Shown here piece after piece: positions 4,825-13,643 of a stretch of 13,735 nucleotides of DNA (the first letter of the stretch is position 1; every line of letters starts with the position of its first letter). The notes beneath the pieces are model-generated. The model was not told where the DNA came from and did not search any database. It was given only the letters and a program-made list of their open reading frames with translations. The position numbers and the translations under genes are program-made. Source of the stretch: an uncultured Eubacteriales bacterium (GTDB lineage: Bacteria; Bacillota; Clostridia; Oscillospirales; Acutalibacteraceae); NCBI GenBank assembly GCA_948762645.1, contig CAQBRY010000045.1, positions 1 through 13,735 of the forward strand. Reading direction: 5' to 3'.

Positions 4825-5967
4825 TTGGGAAAATACGGTAAAAAAAATCATGTAAAATTAGATCCATTTGCATATAATATTTGTTTACTTGGTGAAAGTA
4901 AAGTTGGGAAAACTACTTTAATTAAAGAAGTATGTGAAAAATTATCTGGTGAAGATGGATATATGTTCCTTGAATGTGGTCAAGAACGTGGCGCAGATGC
5001 AATCGAAGGAATTCATTATGTAAACTGTCCTGAATGGAATATGGATTATGATGAAATTACAAACAGTATTGGTTTTGAAGATGTATGTGATGATATTATT
5101 GAGAATAAAACATCGGATTATTCTGAATTAAAAGTAGTTATTATTGATACATATGATCAGTTAATTAATATTGCCGAAGATGAATCAGTAAGATTATGGA
5201 ATAGAGATAATCCTGAAAAAAGAGCAAATAGCATCAATGCAGTATGGGGTGGTTTTGGTAAAGGTGAAAAGAAAGCAATTGAGATTATGTTTAATAAGAT
5301 TGCAGAATTAAGAAATGTCGGTGTATCTACTATTATTATTGGACATGTTAAAACAAAAGATATTTCTGATCCTGTATCTGGCGAAACATATCAAATTCTT
5401 ACATCAGATCAGCAGCAAAATTATTTTAATGCATTAAAGAAAAATCTTCATTTTCTTGGACTTGCTTATATTGATAGACAAATTGTTAAAGAAAAAACTG
5501 GGAAAAAGAATATTGTTACAAATAAAGAAGAACAAGTTAATAAAGTAAAAGGTGAATCAAGGAAGATTAAATTTAGAGATGATAATTTCTGTGTTGATAG
5601 TGGCTCAAGATTTGCAGAAATTGTTAATGAAATTGATTTAGATGCTAATCAATTTATCACAGCTATTACCGATGCAATCAAAGCAGAACAATCTAAATCA
5701 GGAAAATCTTTTGATGAAATAAAAGCAGAACAAGAAGCAAAAGAAGTAGAAAATTTAAAAGAAATTGCAAAAGCCGAAAAAATAAAAAAAGAAGCAAAAA
5801 AGCTTGAAAATGCAATTTCTAAAATTACTAATTTTATTAAAGAAAATAAATTAGAAATGGATAAAATTAAACCTATTATTGCAAAATCAAAAGAACTTGG
5901 ATATGAAAATCCAACTTTGATTTCAAATATTGATGATGCCGAAAAAGTATTATCATTAATTTCATAA
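4825..5967 (+). CDS. RecA-like ATPase, Sak4-type recombinase/annealing protein
   Basis: 380 aa, TTG start with AAGGAG ten bases upstream. A RecA-core ATPase domain occupies about residues 15-260, with Walker A GESKVGKTT at 23-31 and Walker B VVIIDTYDQ with the Asp at 108; a GHVKTKD segment follows near residue 174. Residues about 290-345 are Lys/Glu/Ala-rich and should form a coiled coil, followed by a short helical end. Phage proteins with a bare RecA core beside an SSB gene are typically of the Sak4 class, which anneal single strands or promote recombination with help from SSB. The neighbouring SSB-like gene and replication operon fit this. A less specific AAA/RecA-family ATPase role cannot be excluded. 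It acts on DNA in the cytoplasm. Confidence 0.75.
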   Translation: MGKYGKKNHVKLDPFAYNICLLGESKVGKTTLIKEVCEKLSGEDGYMFLECGQERGADAIEGIHYVNCPEWNMDYDEITNSIGFEDVCDDIIENKTSDYSELKVVIIDTYDQLINIAEDESVRLWNRDNPEKRANSINAVWGGFGKGEKKAIEIMFNKIAELRNVGVSTIIIGHVKTKDISDPVSGETYQILTSDQQQNYFNALKKNLHFLGLAYIDRQIVKEKTGKKNIVTNKEEQVNKVKGESRKIKFRDDNFCVDSGSRFAEIVNEIDLDANQFITAITDAIKAEQSKSGKSFDEIKAEQEAKEVENLKEIAKAEKIKKEAKKLENAISKITNFIKENKLEMDKIKPIIAKSKELGYENPTLISNIDDAEKVLSLIS

Positions 5968-5998
5968 AATTAAAATAAAACAAGAAGGAAGGATTGAA

Positions 5999-6460
5999 TT
6001 GGGGAATAAAAAAATGACGAGTATTGAAAAAGAACAATGGGATAAATTATACCAATATGTAAAAAAAGAAATACTCTTATATAATGATTCTCAGTCAATT
6101 CCTTCTAGTCTTGTTTTAAGACTAAAAGGATTGACAACAGGAAAATATATAGAAAATAAAAATATTAAAGATAAAGCTAATTATTCATATGAAATTATTT
6201 TATATACTTTTCAAATTTGTAGACCATCTATTATGAGCGCAATTTCCAATAAAGTATTTGAATCTGAAAGTAACAAATTTAATTATATATGTAAAATTGT
6301 TGAAAATAATATAAATGATGTTTATTTAAGAGTACAAAAATCAAAAAAAATAGATGAAAATATCGACAAATTAGATATAAATATTTTATCTCATAACACT
6401 GGTGAATATCAAAAAAAGACAGAAGAATTAAAAAATAAAAGACTAGATAAATTGTGGTAA
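5999..6460 (+). CDS. Phage protein of unknown function, helicase-loader position
   Basis: 153 aa, TTG start with AAGGAAGG about seven bases upstream. The protein is helical in character and basic overall. Recognisable segments are LVLRLKGLTTGKY (about residues 38-50), YSYEIILYTFQICRP (about 62-76) and KFNYICKIVENNINDVYLR (about 92-110), followed by a charged helical tail ending RLDKLW. These segments recall a family found in clostridial phages and always listed as hypothetical. It lies 14 bases before the DnaB-like helicase gene, a place often taken by helicase loaders or DnaD-type primosome proteins. No Walker motif is present, so it would be a non-ATPase accessory protein if it has that role. 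That is inference from position only. Confidence 0.65.
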   Translation: MGNKKMTSIEKEQWDKLYQYVKKEILLYNDSQSIPSSLVLRLKGLTTGKYIENKNIKDKANYSYEIILYTFQICRPSIMSAISNKVFESESNKFNYICKIVENNINDVYLRVQKSKKIDENIDKLDINILSHNTGEYQKKTEELKNKRLDKLW

Positions 6461-6469
6461 GGCGGTGAG
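6461..6469 (+). promoter_or_regulatory. Shine-Dalgarno that sets the helicase ATA start
   Basis: GGCGGTGAG, preceded by AA, lies with GGCGG nine bases before ATA 6475 and overlaps the end of the previous gene. The same AAGGnGGTGA form precedes the primase and polymerase genes. The nearest ordinary start in frame (TTG 6634) has no ribosome binding site. Confidence 0.65.
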
Positions 6470-6474
6470 TAAAT

Positions 6475-7983
6475 ATAGCAACAACAAAATCTACCACAAA
6501 AGGTAAAAAACTAACTGCTTTTGAACAAGAACAAATTGAAACTATTAAAAAAATTGTAGAATATAAAACTGCTGCAGAAGCAAATATTGTTTCAATTTTA
6601 TATAAAAATCCTGATACTATTTATGATACAGATTTGGAACTTGAAGAATTTAATAATAACATTTGGAAAGTTTACTGGACAATTGCTAATGATATTATTA
6701 AATTAGAAAAGAAAAATTCTTTAGATGAAATTACAGTCGGTTTATATCTTGAAAAACATCTCAAATTAAAAGGAAAATATGATGAATATGGTGGATATGA
6801 CACAATTATAAATGCTAGTACTTATGTTAAAGAAGAAAATTTAGATGGATATATTCAAGAATTACGAAAATGGAATAGTGTAATTAAATTAGCTAAACAA
6901 AATTATCCGGTAAAAGATAGGCTTAGCGATTATTGCGATATGACTGCCGAAGAAATATATGATGAATGGGAAGCATTTATAAATGATATTTTTGTAAATA
7001 TTGATTGTGATGTAAAAAGTTATGATATTACCGATGGTATTGATGAATTAATAGAAGAGTTAGATAAGGGAATGGCGTTAGGACTTCCATATAATAATAT
7101 GGATATGCTTACAAAAGAAACAGGAGGACAATATCTAGGATGTATTACTTTGGTTGGTGGACTCAGTAATGTAGGTAAATCTACTTTTGCAAGAAACGCT
7201 GTTATACCTACCGCCATAAAGAAAAAAGAAAAATTTGTTGTAATGATAAATGAAGATGATTTGAAAAAATGGCAAAGAGAACTATTGGTATTTGTTGCAA
7301 ACAATATTATCAAAGAAGATTTACAAAAACATGTTGTTAGAGATGGTCATTATACAGATAATGTTAAAGGATTATTGTATAAATCTGCTAATTGGATTAA
7401 AGAACAGACACAAAACCATATTTTAACAATTATACCTTTTAAGCGATATAAAACTTCAAATGCTATAAAAGTATTAAAAAAATATTCTAGCATGGGTGTA
7501 AAATATTTTCTTTTAGATACTTTTAAAATGGACGCAGGAACAGTAAGTGAAAATTCATGGTTAGAATTACAACAAAATATGGTTGAAATTAACGATGTTG
7601 TTAAACCTGCTTCAAAAAATGTACATATTTTAATTACGTTTCAATTATCAAAAGGAAGTATAAAACAACGATATTATACACAAGACAACGTTGGAATGGC
7701 AAAAAACATTATTGATCCAGTATTTACTTGTATTATGATACGAGATTTATATGATGATGAATATACAGGTGAAAGAAGAGAATTGAAAGTTTATCGTCTT
7801 GAAGGTAAGAATGGCAAAACAAAAATTCCTGTTAAATTAGATAAAGAAAAACATTATCAAATCTTATTTTTGATAAAGAATAAAGAAGGTTCTACGGGTC
7901 AATATCAAATAGTGATGGAACATGATATGTCCAGAAACATTATGAAAGAAGTTGGGATAACAAATGTTCCAGTTGATTTTTAA
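6475..7983 (+). CDS. dnaB: DnaB-like replicative DNA helicase, probable ATA start
   Basis: Replicative 5'-3' helicase, 502 aa from ATA 6475. The DnaB N-terminal domain spans about residues 18-130 and includes ANIVSILYKNPDTIYD and GKYDEYGGYD, which match the usual 'iLg..l..P..i' and 'GG' motifs. The RecA-like motor follows: Walker A GGLSNVGKST at 228-237 with the catalytic Lys at 235, Walker B KYFLLDT with Asp 348, and ILITFQLSKGS with the helicase H3/H4 glutamine. Between 6469 and 6634 the frame is open but has no ATG, GTG or TTG, yet it encodes part of the N-terminal domain, so a TTG 6634 start would lose 53 residues. ATA 6475 gives MATTKSTTKG with an excellent ribosome binding site. It would form a hexamer on the lagging strand with the primase encoded next. 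Family certain; start likely. Confidence 0.85.
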   Translation: MATTKSTTKGKKLTAFEQEQIETIKKIVEYKTAAEANIVSILYKNPDTIYDTDLELEEFNNNIWKVYWTIANDIIKLEKKNSLDEITVGLYLEKHLKLKGKYDEYGGYDTIINASTYVKEENLDGYIQELRKWNSVIKLAKQNYPVKDRLSDYCDMTAEEIYDEWEAFINDIFVNIDCDVKSYDITDGIDELIEELDKGMALGLPYNNMDMLTKETGGQYLGCITLVGGLSNVGKSTFARNAVIPTAIKKKEKFVVMINEDDLKKWQRELLVFVANNIIKEDLQKHVVRDGHYTDNVKGLLYKSANWIKEQTQNHILTIIPFKRYKTSNAIKVLKKYSSMGVKYFLLDTFKMDAGTVSENSWLELQQNMVEINDVVKPASKNVHILITFQLSKGSIKQRYYTQDNVGMAKNIIDPVFTCIMIRDLYDDEYTGERRELKVYRLEGKNGKTKIPVKLDKEKHYQILFLIKNKEGSTGQYQIVMEHDMSRNIMKEVGITNVPVDF

Positions 7984-8014
7984 ATATTAATATTAAGGTG
8001 GTGATTATAAATAT

Positions 8015-9100
8015 ATGACCGTTCTTGAATTAAAAGAATGGATTTACAATAATAATAAGATTGAATTTATTTTAAATGAAATTGGGTGCGGTTATATAGT
8101 TTATCACCCATTAAAAGAATATTATAGTTGTTCAAATTGTAATGGTGATAATAAAGGTGCAATTAATATAAAAAATAATAAATATTTGAATTGTGTTAAT
8201 TATACTAGAGAAAAAGAGTTTGATAGTAATTCTGATTTACTTACACTTGTTCAATATAATAAAAAATTGAATAATAAAAATTTTTCTTTTTTTGATACAA
8301 TAAAATATTTGCATAAAATATTAAGACTTCCTCTTACATTAAAAAAACAAGAAGAAAAAAAGGAAATAATTGATCCACTATATATATTTAAAAAAGTAAG
8401 AATAAAAAAAAGAAAACAAAATGTGTTAGATTTTCATGTATTAAATGAAAATGAACTGCAAGATTTCGTGCCTTATATACATATAGATTTTTTTCGAGAT
8501 GGAATTATGCCATGGACGGTAAACAAATTCAACTTAGCTTATAGTTATAGATATAAAAGAAATGTAATTCCTTTAAGATATTGGCTTACTGGTGAATTAC
8601 TCGGTTTTAATATGAGAACATCTGTAGAAAATTATGATTTATTTGATATAAAAAAATATTTTATAACACCTGGGTATCCAAAACAAATAAATTTATTTGG
8701 TTTATGGGAAAATAGAAAAACAATTCAAGAAAAAGGATATGTTATTGTATATGAGGCAGAGCGATCTGTGTTAAAAAGAGATAGTTTGAATGACGCTACT
8801 GGTGTGGCTCTTAGTGGACATGATATATCAGATGAACAAGTAAAAATACTTATAGGATTAGATTGTGAAATTATTATTGCATTGGATAAAGACATAAATA
8901 TTAATTATATTAGATATTGTTGTGAAAAATTTTATGGAATAAGAAAGATTTCATATATATATGATACACATAATCTTTTAAGCGAAAAAGATAGTCCAGC
9001 AGATGCACTAGATAAAATATTTAATTTTTTATTACAATATAGAAAAATTTATGATTTTAGTGAACATCAAAAATATTTACAAAGTTTAAATGAAAAATGA
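8015..9100 (+). CDS. dnaG: DnaG-like DNA primase
   Basis: 361 aa, ATG start with AAGGTGGTGA ending ten bases upstream. The N-terminal zinc-binding domain has H31, C39-x2-C42 and C60, with GDN and NYTR motifs around it. A TOPRIM-type catalytic domain follows, with IVYEAERS (Glu 247) and IIALDKD (Asp 291 and Asp 293) as the conserved acidic residues and VALSGHD between them. It synthesises RNA primers for the polymerase encoded two genes downstream, working with the helicase encoded just before it. It is shorter than cellular DnaG (about 600 aa) and has no obvious C-terminal helicase-interaction domain; its short helical end may do that job. The glutamate motif reads EAE rather than the common EGE. 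Confidence 0.82.
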   Translation: MTVLELKEWIYNNNKIEFILNEIGCGYIVYHPLKEYYSCSNCNGDNKGAINIKNNKYLNCVNYTREKEFDSNSDLLTLVQYNKKLNNKNFSFFDTIKYLHKILRLPLTLKKQEEKKEIIDPLYIFKKVRIKKRKQNVLDFHVLNENELQDFVPYIHIDFFRDGIMPWTVNKFNLAYSYRYKRNVIPLRYWLTGELLGFNMRTSVENYDLFDIKKYFITPGYPKQINLFGLWENRKTIQEKGYVIVYEAERSVLKRDSLNDATGVALSGHDISDEQVKILIGLDCEIIIALDKDININYIRYCCEKFYGIRKISYIYDTHNLLSEKDSPADALDKIFNFLLQYRKIYDFSEHQKYLQSLNEK

Positions 9101-9108
9101 GGTATTAA

Positions 9109-10302
9109 ATGGGAAGAAAAACAAGCGAAGAATTAGAAGAAATAAAAAAGAAATATAATACAAATCGATTATGGAGTTGGTCACGTTTTAATTCTTATCA
9201 TAATAGTCCTTTTGAATATTATTTAAAATATATAAAAAAATTACCAGAAGATAGGCAAGATTGTATTTATACAGTTACAGGTGGTATGGCGCATGATATT
9301 ATGGAAAAATTATATTTAAAGAAAATTATATATAATGATATGGATAGTGAATTTGAAGATGCATGGATGACAGCAGGTATTGCGAACCTTAAATTTGATA
9401 GAAATGATAGTGAAAAAAATAAAAAAATTGCTGATAAATATTATAAAAATCTAAAACATTTCTTTAATAATCATCATAGAATTCCACACAATATTGAAAT
9501 TGAAAAATTTATTAGTATTTTAATTAATAAAAATGTATTTATTGGATATATAGATGCAATTTTTAAAGATGATAATGATTGTTTCAATATTTTAGATTGG
9601 AAAACATCTTCTATATATAAGGGAGAAAAAGCATTAAATGAATGTGGACAATTAGTAGTTTATGCTATTGGATTACATCAAATGGGTATTCCGTATGAAA
9701 AAATAAAGATATGTTGGAATTTTTTAAAATATGTAAAAATTGAATGTGAACAAGCGAATGGGAAATGGACTACAAGAGAAATTGAAAGATGTGAAATAGG
9801 AAATAAACTACAAACAAGCGTAAAAATGTGGCTAAAAAAATTGGGATACGAAGATAAACTTGTAAATTTCCTTGATATGTTGGCGCAAACAAATGATATA
9901 AAATGTTTACCTGAAGATGTACAAGCTAAATATAAATTTAATGATTGCATTATATATGTAGATTTAACTCAGGAACTTATTAATAAATGGGTTGATAATA
10001 TTACAAATACAATTGATGAGATTGTAAAAAAAGAAGAAGAATATGATATTGAGAAATTAATTGATAAAGAAGAAGCTGAAAAGATATTTTTTGATACACC
10101 AAATCAAGTGGAAAAACAAAGTTATTATTTTTCTACACTATGTGCGTATTCTCCTAATTTACATAAACCATATAAAAAATATTTGGATGAATTAACAGCA
10201 CAACAAAATGGAAGTAATTTATTCAGTGGAATTGGTTGTAACATATCTGAAAAAGATAATGATGATAAAAATGAAGATTTATCTTGGTTAGATAATCTAT
10301 AA
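9109..10302 (+). CDS. PD-(D/E)XK nuclease, RecB/Cas4-like
   Basis: 397 aa, ATG behind GAGGT about seven bases upstream. Near the N-terminus, SWSRFNSYHNSPFEYYLKY is the usual opening of RecB/AddB-type nuclease domains. GGMAHDIMEKL supplies the conserved His (H62). GYIDAI (D149) and ILDWKTS (D163-W-K165) form the D...(D/E)xK active site, and NECGQLVVYAIG is the following Gln/Tyr motif. The middle is helical; the acidic end reaches SWLDNL. It should cut or resect DNA during recombination or replication-intermediate processing. There is no helicase domain and no clear four-cysteine iron-sulphur cluster, so it is not full AddB or typical Cas4. The tail is almost identical to that of the SSB-like protein, suggesting a shared docking partner. 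Confidence 0.82.
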   Translation: MGRKTSEELEEIKKKYNTNRLWSWSRFNSYHNSPFEYYLKYIKKLPEDRQDCIYTVTGGMAHDIMEKLYLKKIIYNDMDSEFEDAWMTAGIANLKFDRNDSEKNKKIADKYYKNLKHFFNNHHRIPHNIEIEKFISILINKNVFIGYIDAIFKDDNDCFNILDWKTSSIYKGEKALNECGQLVVYAIGLHQMGIPYEKIKICWNFLKYVKIECEQANGKWTTREIERCEIGNKLQTSVKMWLKKLGYEDKLVNFLDMLAQTNDIKCLPEDVQAKYKFNDCIIYVDLTQELINKWVDNITNTIDEIVKKEEEYDIEKLIDKEEAEKIFFDTPNQVEKQSYYFSTLCAYSPNLHKPYKKYLDELTAQQNGSNLFSGIGCNISEKDNDDKNEDLSWLDNL

Positions 10303-10315
10303 AGGTGGTGACTAT

Positions 10316-13300
10316 TTGAATTATACAGTATATCACCTACATAGCGATTTAAGTAATGGTATTACCAATATAGATAGTGTTACAAAATATAATGAATACA
10401 TTTCTTATGCTCAATCATTAGGAATGAAAGCCATGGGATTTTCGGAGCATGGTTCTATATTGGAATGGGTACATAAAAAAAATAAAATTGAATCATGTGG
10501 TATGAAATATATTCATGCAGAAGAATTTTATGTAACAGAACAATTATATTTTGAACCTGATACAACAGAATTATGTGAATCATTACTTGGAACAGATGAA
10601 AAAGAAGCACAAGAAGAAATTTATAAATATATAGAAAAAAATAAAACCCAAAAAAGAGATAATTATCACTGTGTTTTGATTGCTAAAAACTATGATGGAG
10701 TAGTCGAATTAAATGAATTATCTTCAAAAGCATTTGTAAGAGATGGTCATTTTTACTATAATCCTAGAATTTCATTTGATGAATTAATATCTACATCAGA
10801 TAACATAATTATTTGTACAGCATGTATTGGTGGTATTTTGGCTAGTGGTACAAAAGAAATACAAGAAAAATTTTTAAATTTTCTAATTGCCAATAAACAT
10901 AGATGTTATTTGGAAATACAGCATCATTGTGATGATATGCAAATTAAATACAATCAGTATCTTGCTATTATCTCAAAAAAATATGAAATACCTTTAATTG
11001 TAGGAACGGATACACATGCTTTAAATGAAAAACATTTACTTGGCAGATCAATTATGCAAAAATCAAAAGATGTAAAATTTGATAATGAATCAAATTGGGA
11101 TCTTACTTTTAAAAGTTATGATGAATTAGTAAAAGCATATGAAAAACAAGGGGCAATAGCTAAAGATGTTTATCTTAAAGCGATAGAAAATACAAATGTT
11201 ATGGCTGATTCCATAGAAGAATTTAAATTAGATTATTCAAAAAAATATCCTAAATTATATGATGATTCTATGGGAGTTTTTAAACAAAAAATATTAGATG
11301 GCATCAAAGAAAGAGGGGTAGATAAATATAGTAATTTTCAAGAATATAAAGATAGAATTGCATATGAAATTGAAACATATAAACATAATAATGCAATAGA
11401 CTTTATGTTGCTTGAAGAAGATTATAAAAGAGAACTTAGAAAACAAGGTGTACATTATGGATATTCAAGAGGTTCTGTATCTGGTAGTATAATAGCTTAT
11501 CTTCTTGGAATTACAGATGTAGATAGTATTAAATTTAATTTGAACTTTGAACGTTTTATGAATAAAGAGAGAATTAGTCTTGCAGATGTAGATTCAGACT
11601 GGTTTAGCGAAGATAGATGGAAAGTTAGAAAATATTTATTTGAAAAAAAGGGATTATATTGTTGTAACATTATTACATTTAATACAATAAAAATGCGTGG
11701 TGCAATTAAAGATGTTGGAAGAGCATTAGGAATGACACCACAAGAAACACAAGAATTATCAAATCTTGTTCAAGAAGATGAAAATAAAAAAGAATTTGTA
11801 GACGAAAAAATCAGAAATAAATATAAAGAATTATTTGAATATGTAGATATTGTAGTTGGTACAATTACGTCACTTGGAAGACATGCAGCCGGACTTGTTG
11901 TATCACCGCATAATGTTGACAAAGCGTTTGGAACATTATACATATCTTCTGATGATAAACCAATTTCACAAATAAACATGAAAGAAATAGATTCATTAAA
12001 TTATGTAAAATTGGATATCCTTGGACTTGATTGTATAGGGCTTATAGATAAAACATGTAAAGCGGTAGGTATTCCATTTATTACACCAGATAATATTGAT
12101 TTTAGTGATAAAGAAGTTTGGAATGATATTGCAAAAGATACTACTTTAATTTTTCAATTTGAATCCGATTTTGCAGGTTCATATTTAAAAGATATTTTAA
12201 GTGAAAATACAATAAAAAATATTAGAAAACAAAACCCTAATTTCTCATACATAGATTTAATGAGTATGGCCAATGGTGCCATTCGACCAGCAGGAGCATC
12301 TTATAGAACAGAATTATCACAAGGAATATATAGAGATAATGGACATGTTGCATTAAATAATTTTTTGGCTTCTACGCTTGGATATTTAGTATATCAAGAA
12401 CAAATTATAGAATTTTTATATAAATTTTGTGGTTTTACAATGGGTGAAGCTGATATTGTTCGTAGACATTTTAGCAAAAAAACAGGTACAGAAAATGATA
12501 TACCAATTATTAAAAATGGTGGTCATATGCTTAATGATAAAGGAAAATCAATAAATGATCATTATATCAAAGGTTTTATACAAACAATGAAAAATGATTA
12601 TGATATTGACAATGAAAAAGCTGAGGAATTAATTGTAAATTTTCTTCAAGTAATTATTGATGCTTCAGAATATTTGTTTTCTAAAAATCATGCTGACCCA
12701 TATTCATTTTTAGGTTTTGCTTGTGGATATTTAAGACATTATTATACAATCGAAACATTAACATCTGCACTTAATATTTATTCTTCTGATAAAGAAAAAT
12801 CATTGAATATTAAAGAATATATTTTATCTAAAGGTTATACAATCGAACCAATAAAATTTAGAAAATCAAAAGCAGAATATGAATATGATAAGAAAAATGG
12901 AATTATTTATCAAGGTATTGGATCAATAAAATATTGTAATGATATTATTGCCAATGAATTATATGCATTAAAAGATAATAAATATAATTCATTTGTAGAA
13001 TTACTTAAAGACATAAAAGAATATACATCTATAAATTCTCGACAATTAGAAATACTTACTGGATTAAATTTCTTTTCTGAATTTGGGAAAAATAAATACT
13101 TATTACAAATTATAAAAATTTATGATAAATTTGCAAATTGTAAACAATTAAGAAAAAGCAAATTAGAAGAACTGGGCATTTCTGAATATTTAGCAAAAAA
13201 ATATTCAGAAAAAGAAACAAATTCTTTATATAAAGAAATAAATAATGTTGGATTAGTTGAAGAATTATGTGGAAATTTAGAGAATAAAGAGATGGGAATA

Positions 13301-13630
13301 ATTGAAATGATTAAATTTGAAAAAGAACATCTTGAAATGGTTGTCTATACTAATCCAAAAGTAAGTGATAATTATTATATTATAGTTGATTATAAAACAT
13401 ACAAAGACACTACTAAACCTTATTTTACAGCACGAAAAATTAAAACAGGAGAAGAAATACATTCAAGAATAAAACAAAGTAAAATATTTAAAGAAAATCC
13501 ATTTGGATTATATTCTGTATTAAAAATAAAAGAATTTGATAAGGAATTTAAAAAGAAACCTATTAATGGTGTATGGACTGTGACAAATGAATTAGAAGAT
13601 GTATTAACAAATTATGAAGTAATTAAATAA
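10316..13630 (+). CDS. dnaE: DNA polymerase III alpha subunit, DnaE type
   Basis: C-family replicative polymerase, 1104 aa, close to the usual length of DnaE. TTG start with AAGGTGGTGA just upstream. Residues 1-240 form the PHP domain: HLHSD (H7, H9), SEHGS (E44, H45; TDHG is more usual), ACIGG and VGTDTH. The palm follows, with RGSVSGS, FERFMN and ADVDSDW; D426 and D428 match the catalytic pair, and D567 in KLDILGL matches the third carboxylate. RHAAGLVVSP is also conserved. After the fingers come helix-hairpin-helix and OB-like regions. There is no inserted proofreading exonuclease, so it is not PolC. QSKIF near residue 1054 is a weak candidate for clamp binding. It would extend primers made by the neighbouring primase, probably using the host clamp. 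Confidence 0.9.
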   Translation: MNYTVYHLHSDLSNGITNIDSVTKYNEYISYAQSLGMKAMGFSEHGSILEWVHKKNKIESCGMKYIHAEEFYVTEQLYFEPDTTELCESLLGTDEKEAQEEIYKYIEKNKTQKRDNYHCVLIAKNYDGVVELNELSSKAFVRDGHFYYNPRISFDELISTSDNIIICTACIGGILASGTKEIQEKFLNFLIANKHRCYLEIQHHCDDMQIKYNQYLAIISKKYEIPLIVGTDTHALNEKHLLGRSIMQKSKDVKFDNESNWDLTFKSYDELVKAYEKQGAIAKDVYLKAIENTNVMADSIEEFKLDYSKKYPKLYDDSMGVFKQKILDGIKERGVDKYSNFQEYKDRIAYEIETYKHNNAIDFMLLEEDYKRELRKQGVHYGYSRGSVSGSIIAYLLGITDVDSIKFNLNFERFMNKERISLADVDSDWFSEDRWKVRKYLFEKKGLYCCNIITFNTIKMRGAIKDVGRALGMTPQETQELSNLVQEDENKKEFVDEKIRNKYKELFEYVDIVVGTITSLGRHAAGLVVSPHNVDKAFGTLYISSDDKPISQINMKEIDSLNYVKLDILGLDCIGLIDKTCKAVGIPFITPDNIDFSDKEVWNDIAKDTTLIFQFESDFAGSYLKDILSENTIKNIRKQNPNFSYIDLMSMANGAIRPAGASYRTELSQGIYRDNGHVALNNFLASTLGYLVYQEQIIEFLYKFCGFTMGEADIVRRHFSKKTGTENDIPIIKNGGHMLNDKGKSINDHYIKGFIQTMKNDYDIDNEKAEELIVNFLQVIIDASEYLFSKNHADPYSFLGFACGYLRHYYTIETLTSALNIYSSDKEKSLNIKEYILSKGYTIEPIKFRKSKAEYEYDKKNGIIYQGIGSIKYCNDIIANELYALKDNKYNSFVELLKDIKEYTSINSRQLEILTGLNFFSEFGKNKYLLQIIKIYDKFANCKQLRKSKLEELGISEYLAKKYSEKETNSLYKEINNVGLVEELCGNLENKEMGIIEMIKFEKEHLEMVVYTNPKVSDNYYIIVDYKTYKDTTKPYFTARKIKTGEEIHSRIKQSKIFKENPFGLYSVLKIKEFDKEFKKKPINGVWTVTNELEDVLTNYEVIK

Positions 13631-13643
13631 ATGAGGTCATAAA

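Noticed and set aside
4582..4851. Minus-strand frames at 4582-4851, 7020-7313, 9678-9950, 11770-11979, 13277-13462 and similar
   Set aside because: Each lies opposite a well-supported plus-strand gene, lacks a ribosome binding site I can see, and encodes hydrophobic or Ser-rich shadow sequence.
9109..10302. Nuclease as Cas4 of a phage-borne CRISPR system
   Set aside because: There is no four-cysteine iron-sulphur pattern and no cas1, cas2 or repeat array. Its place between primase and polymerase points to replication or recombination.
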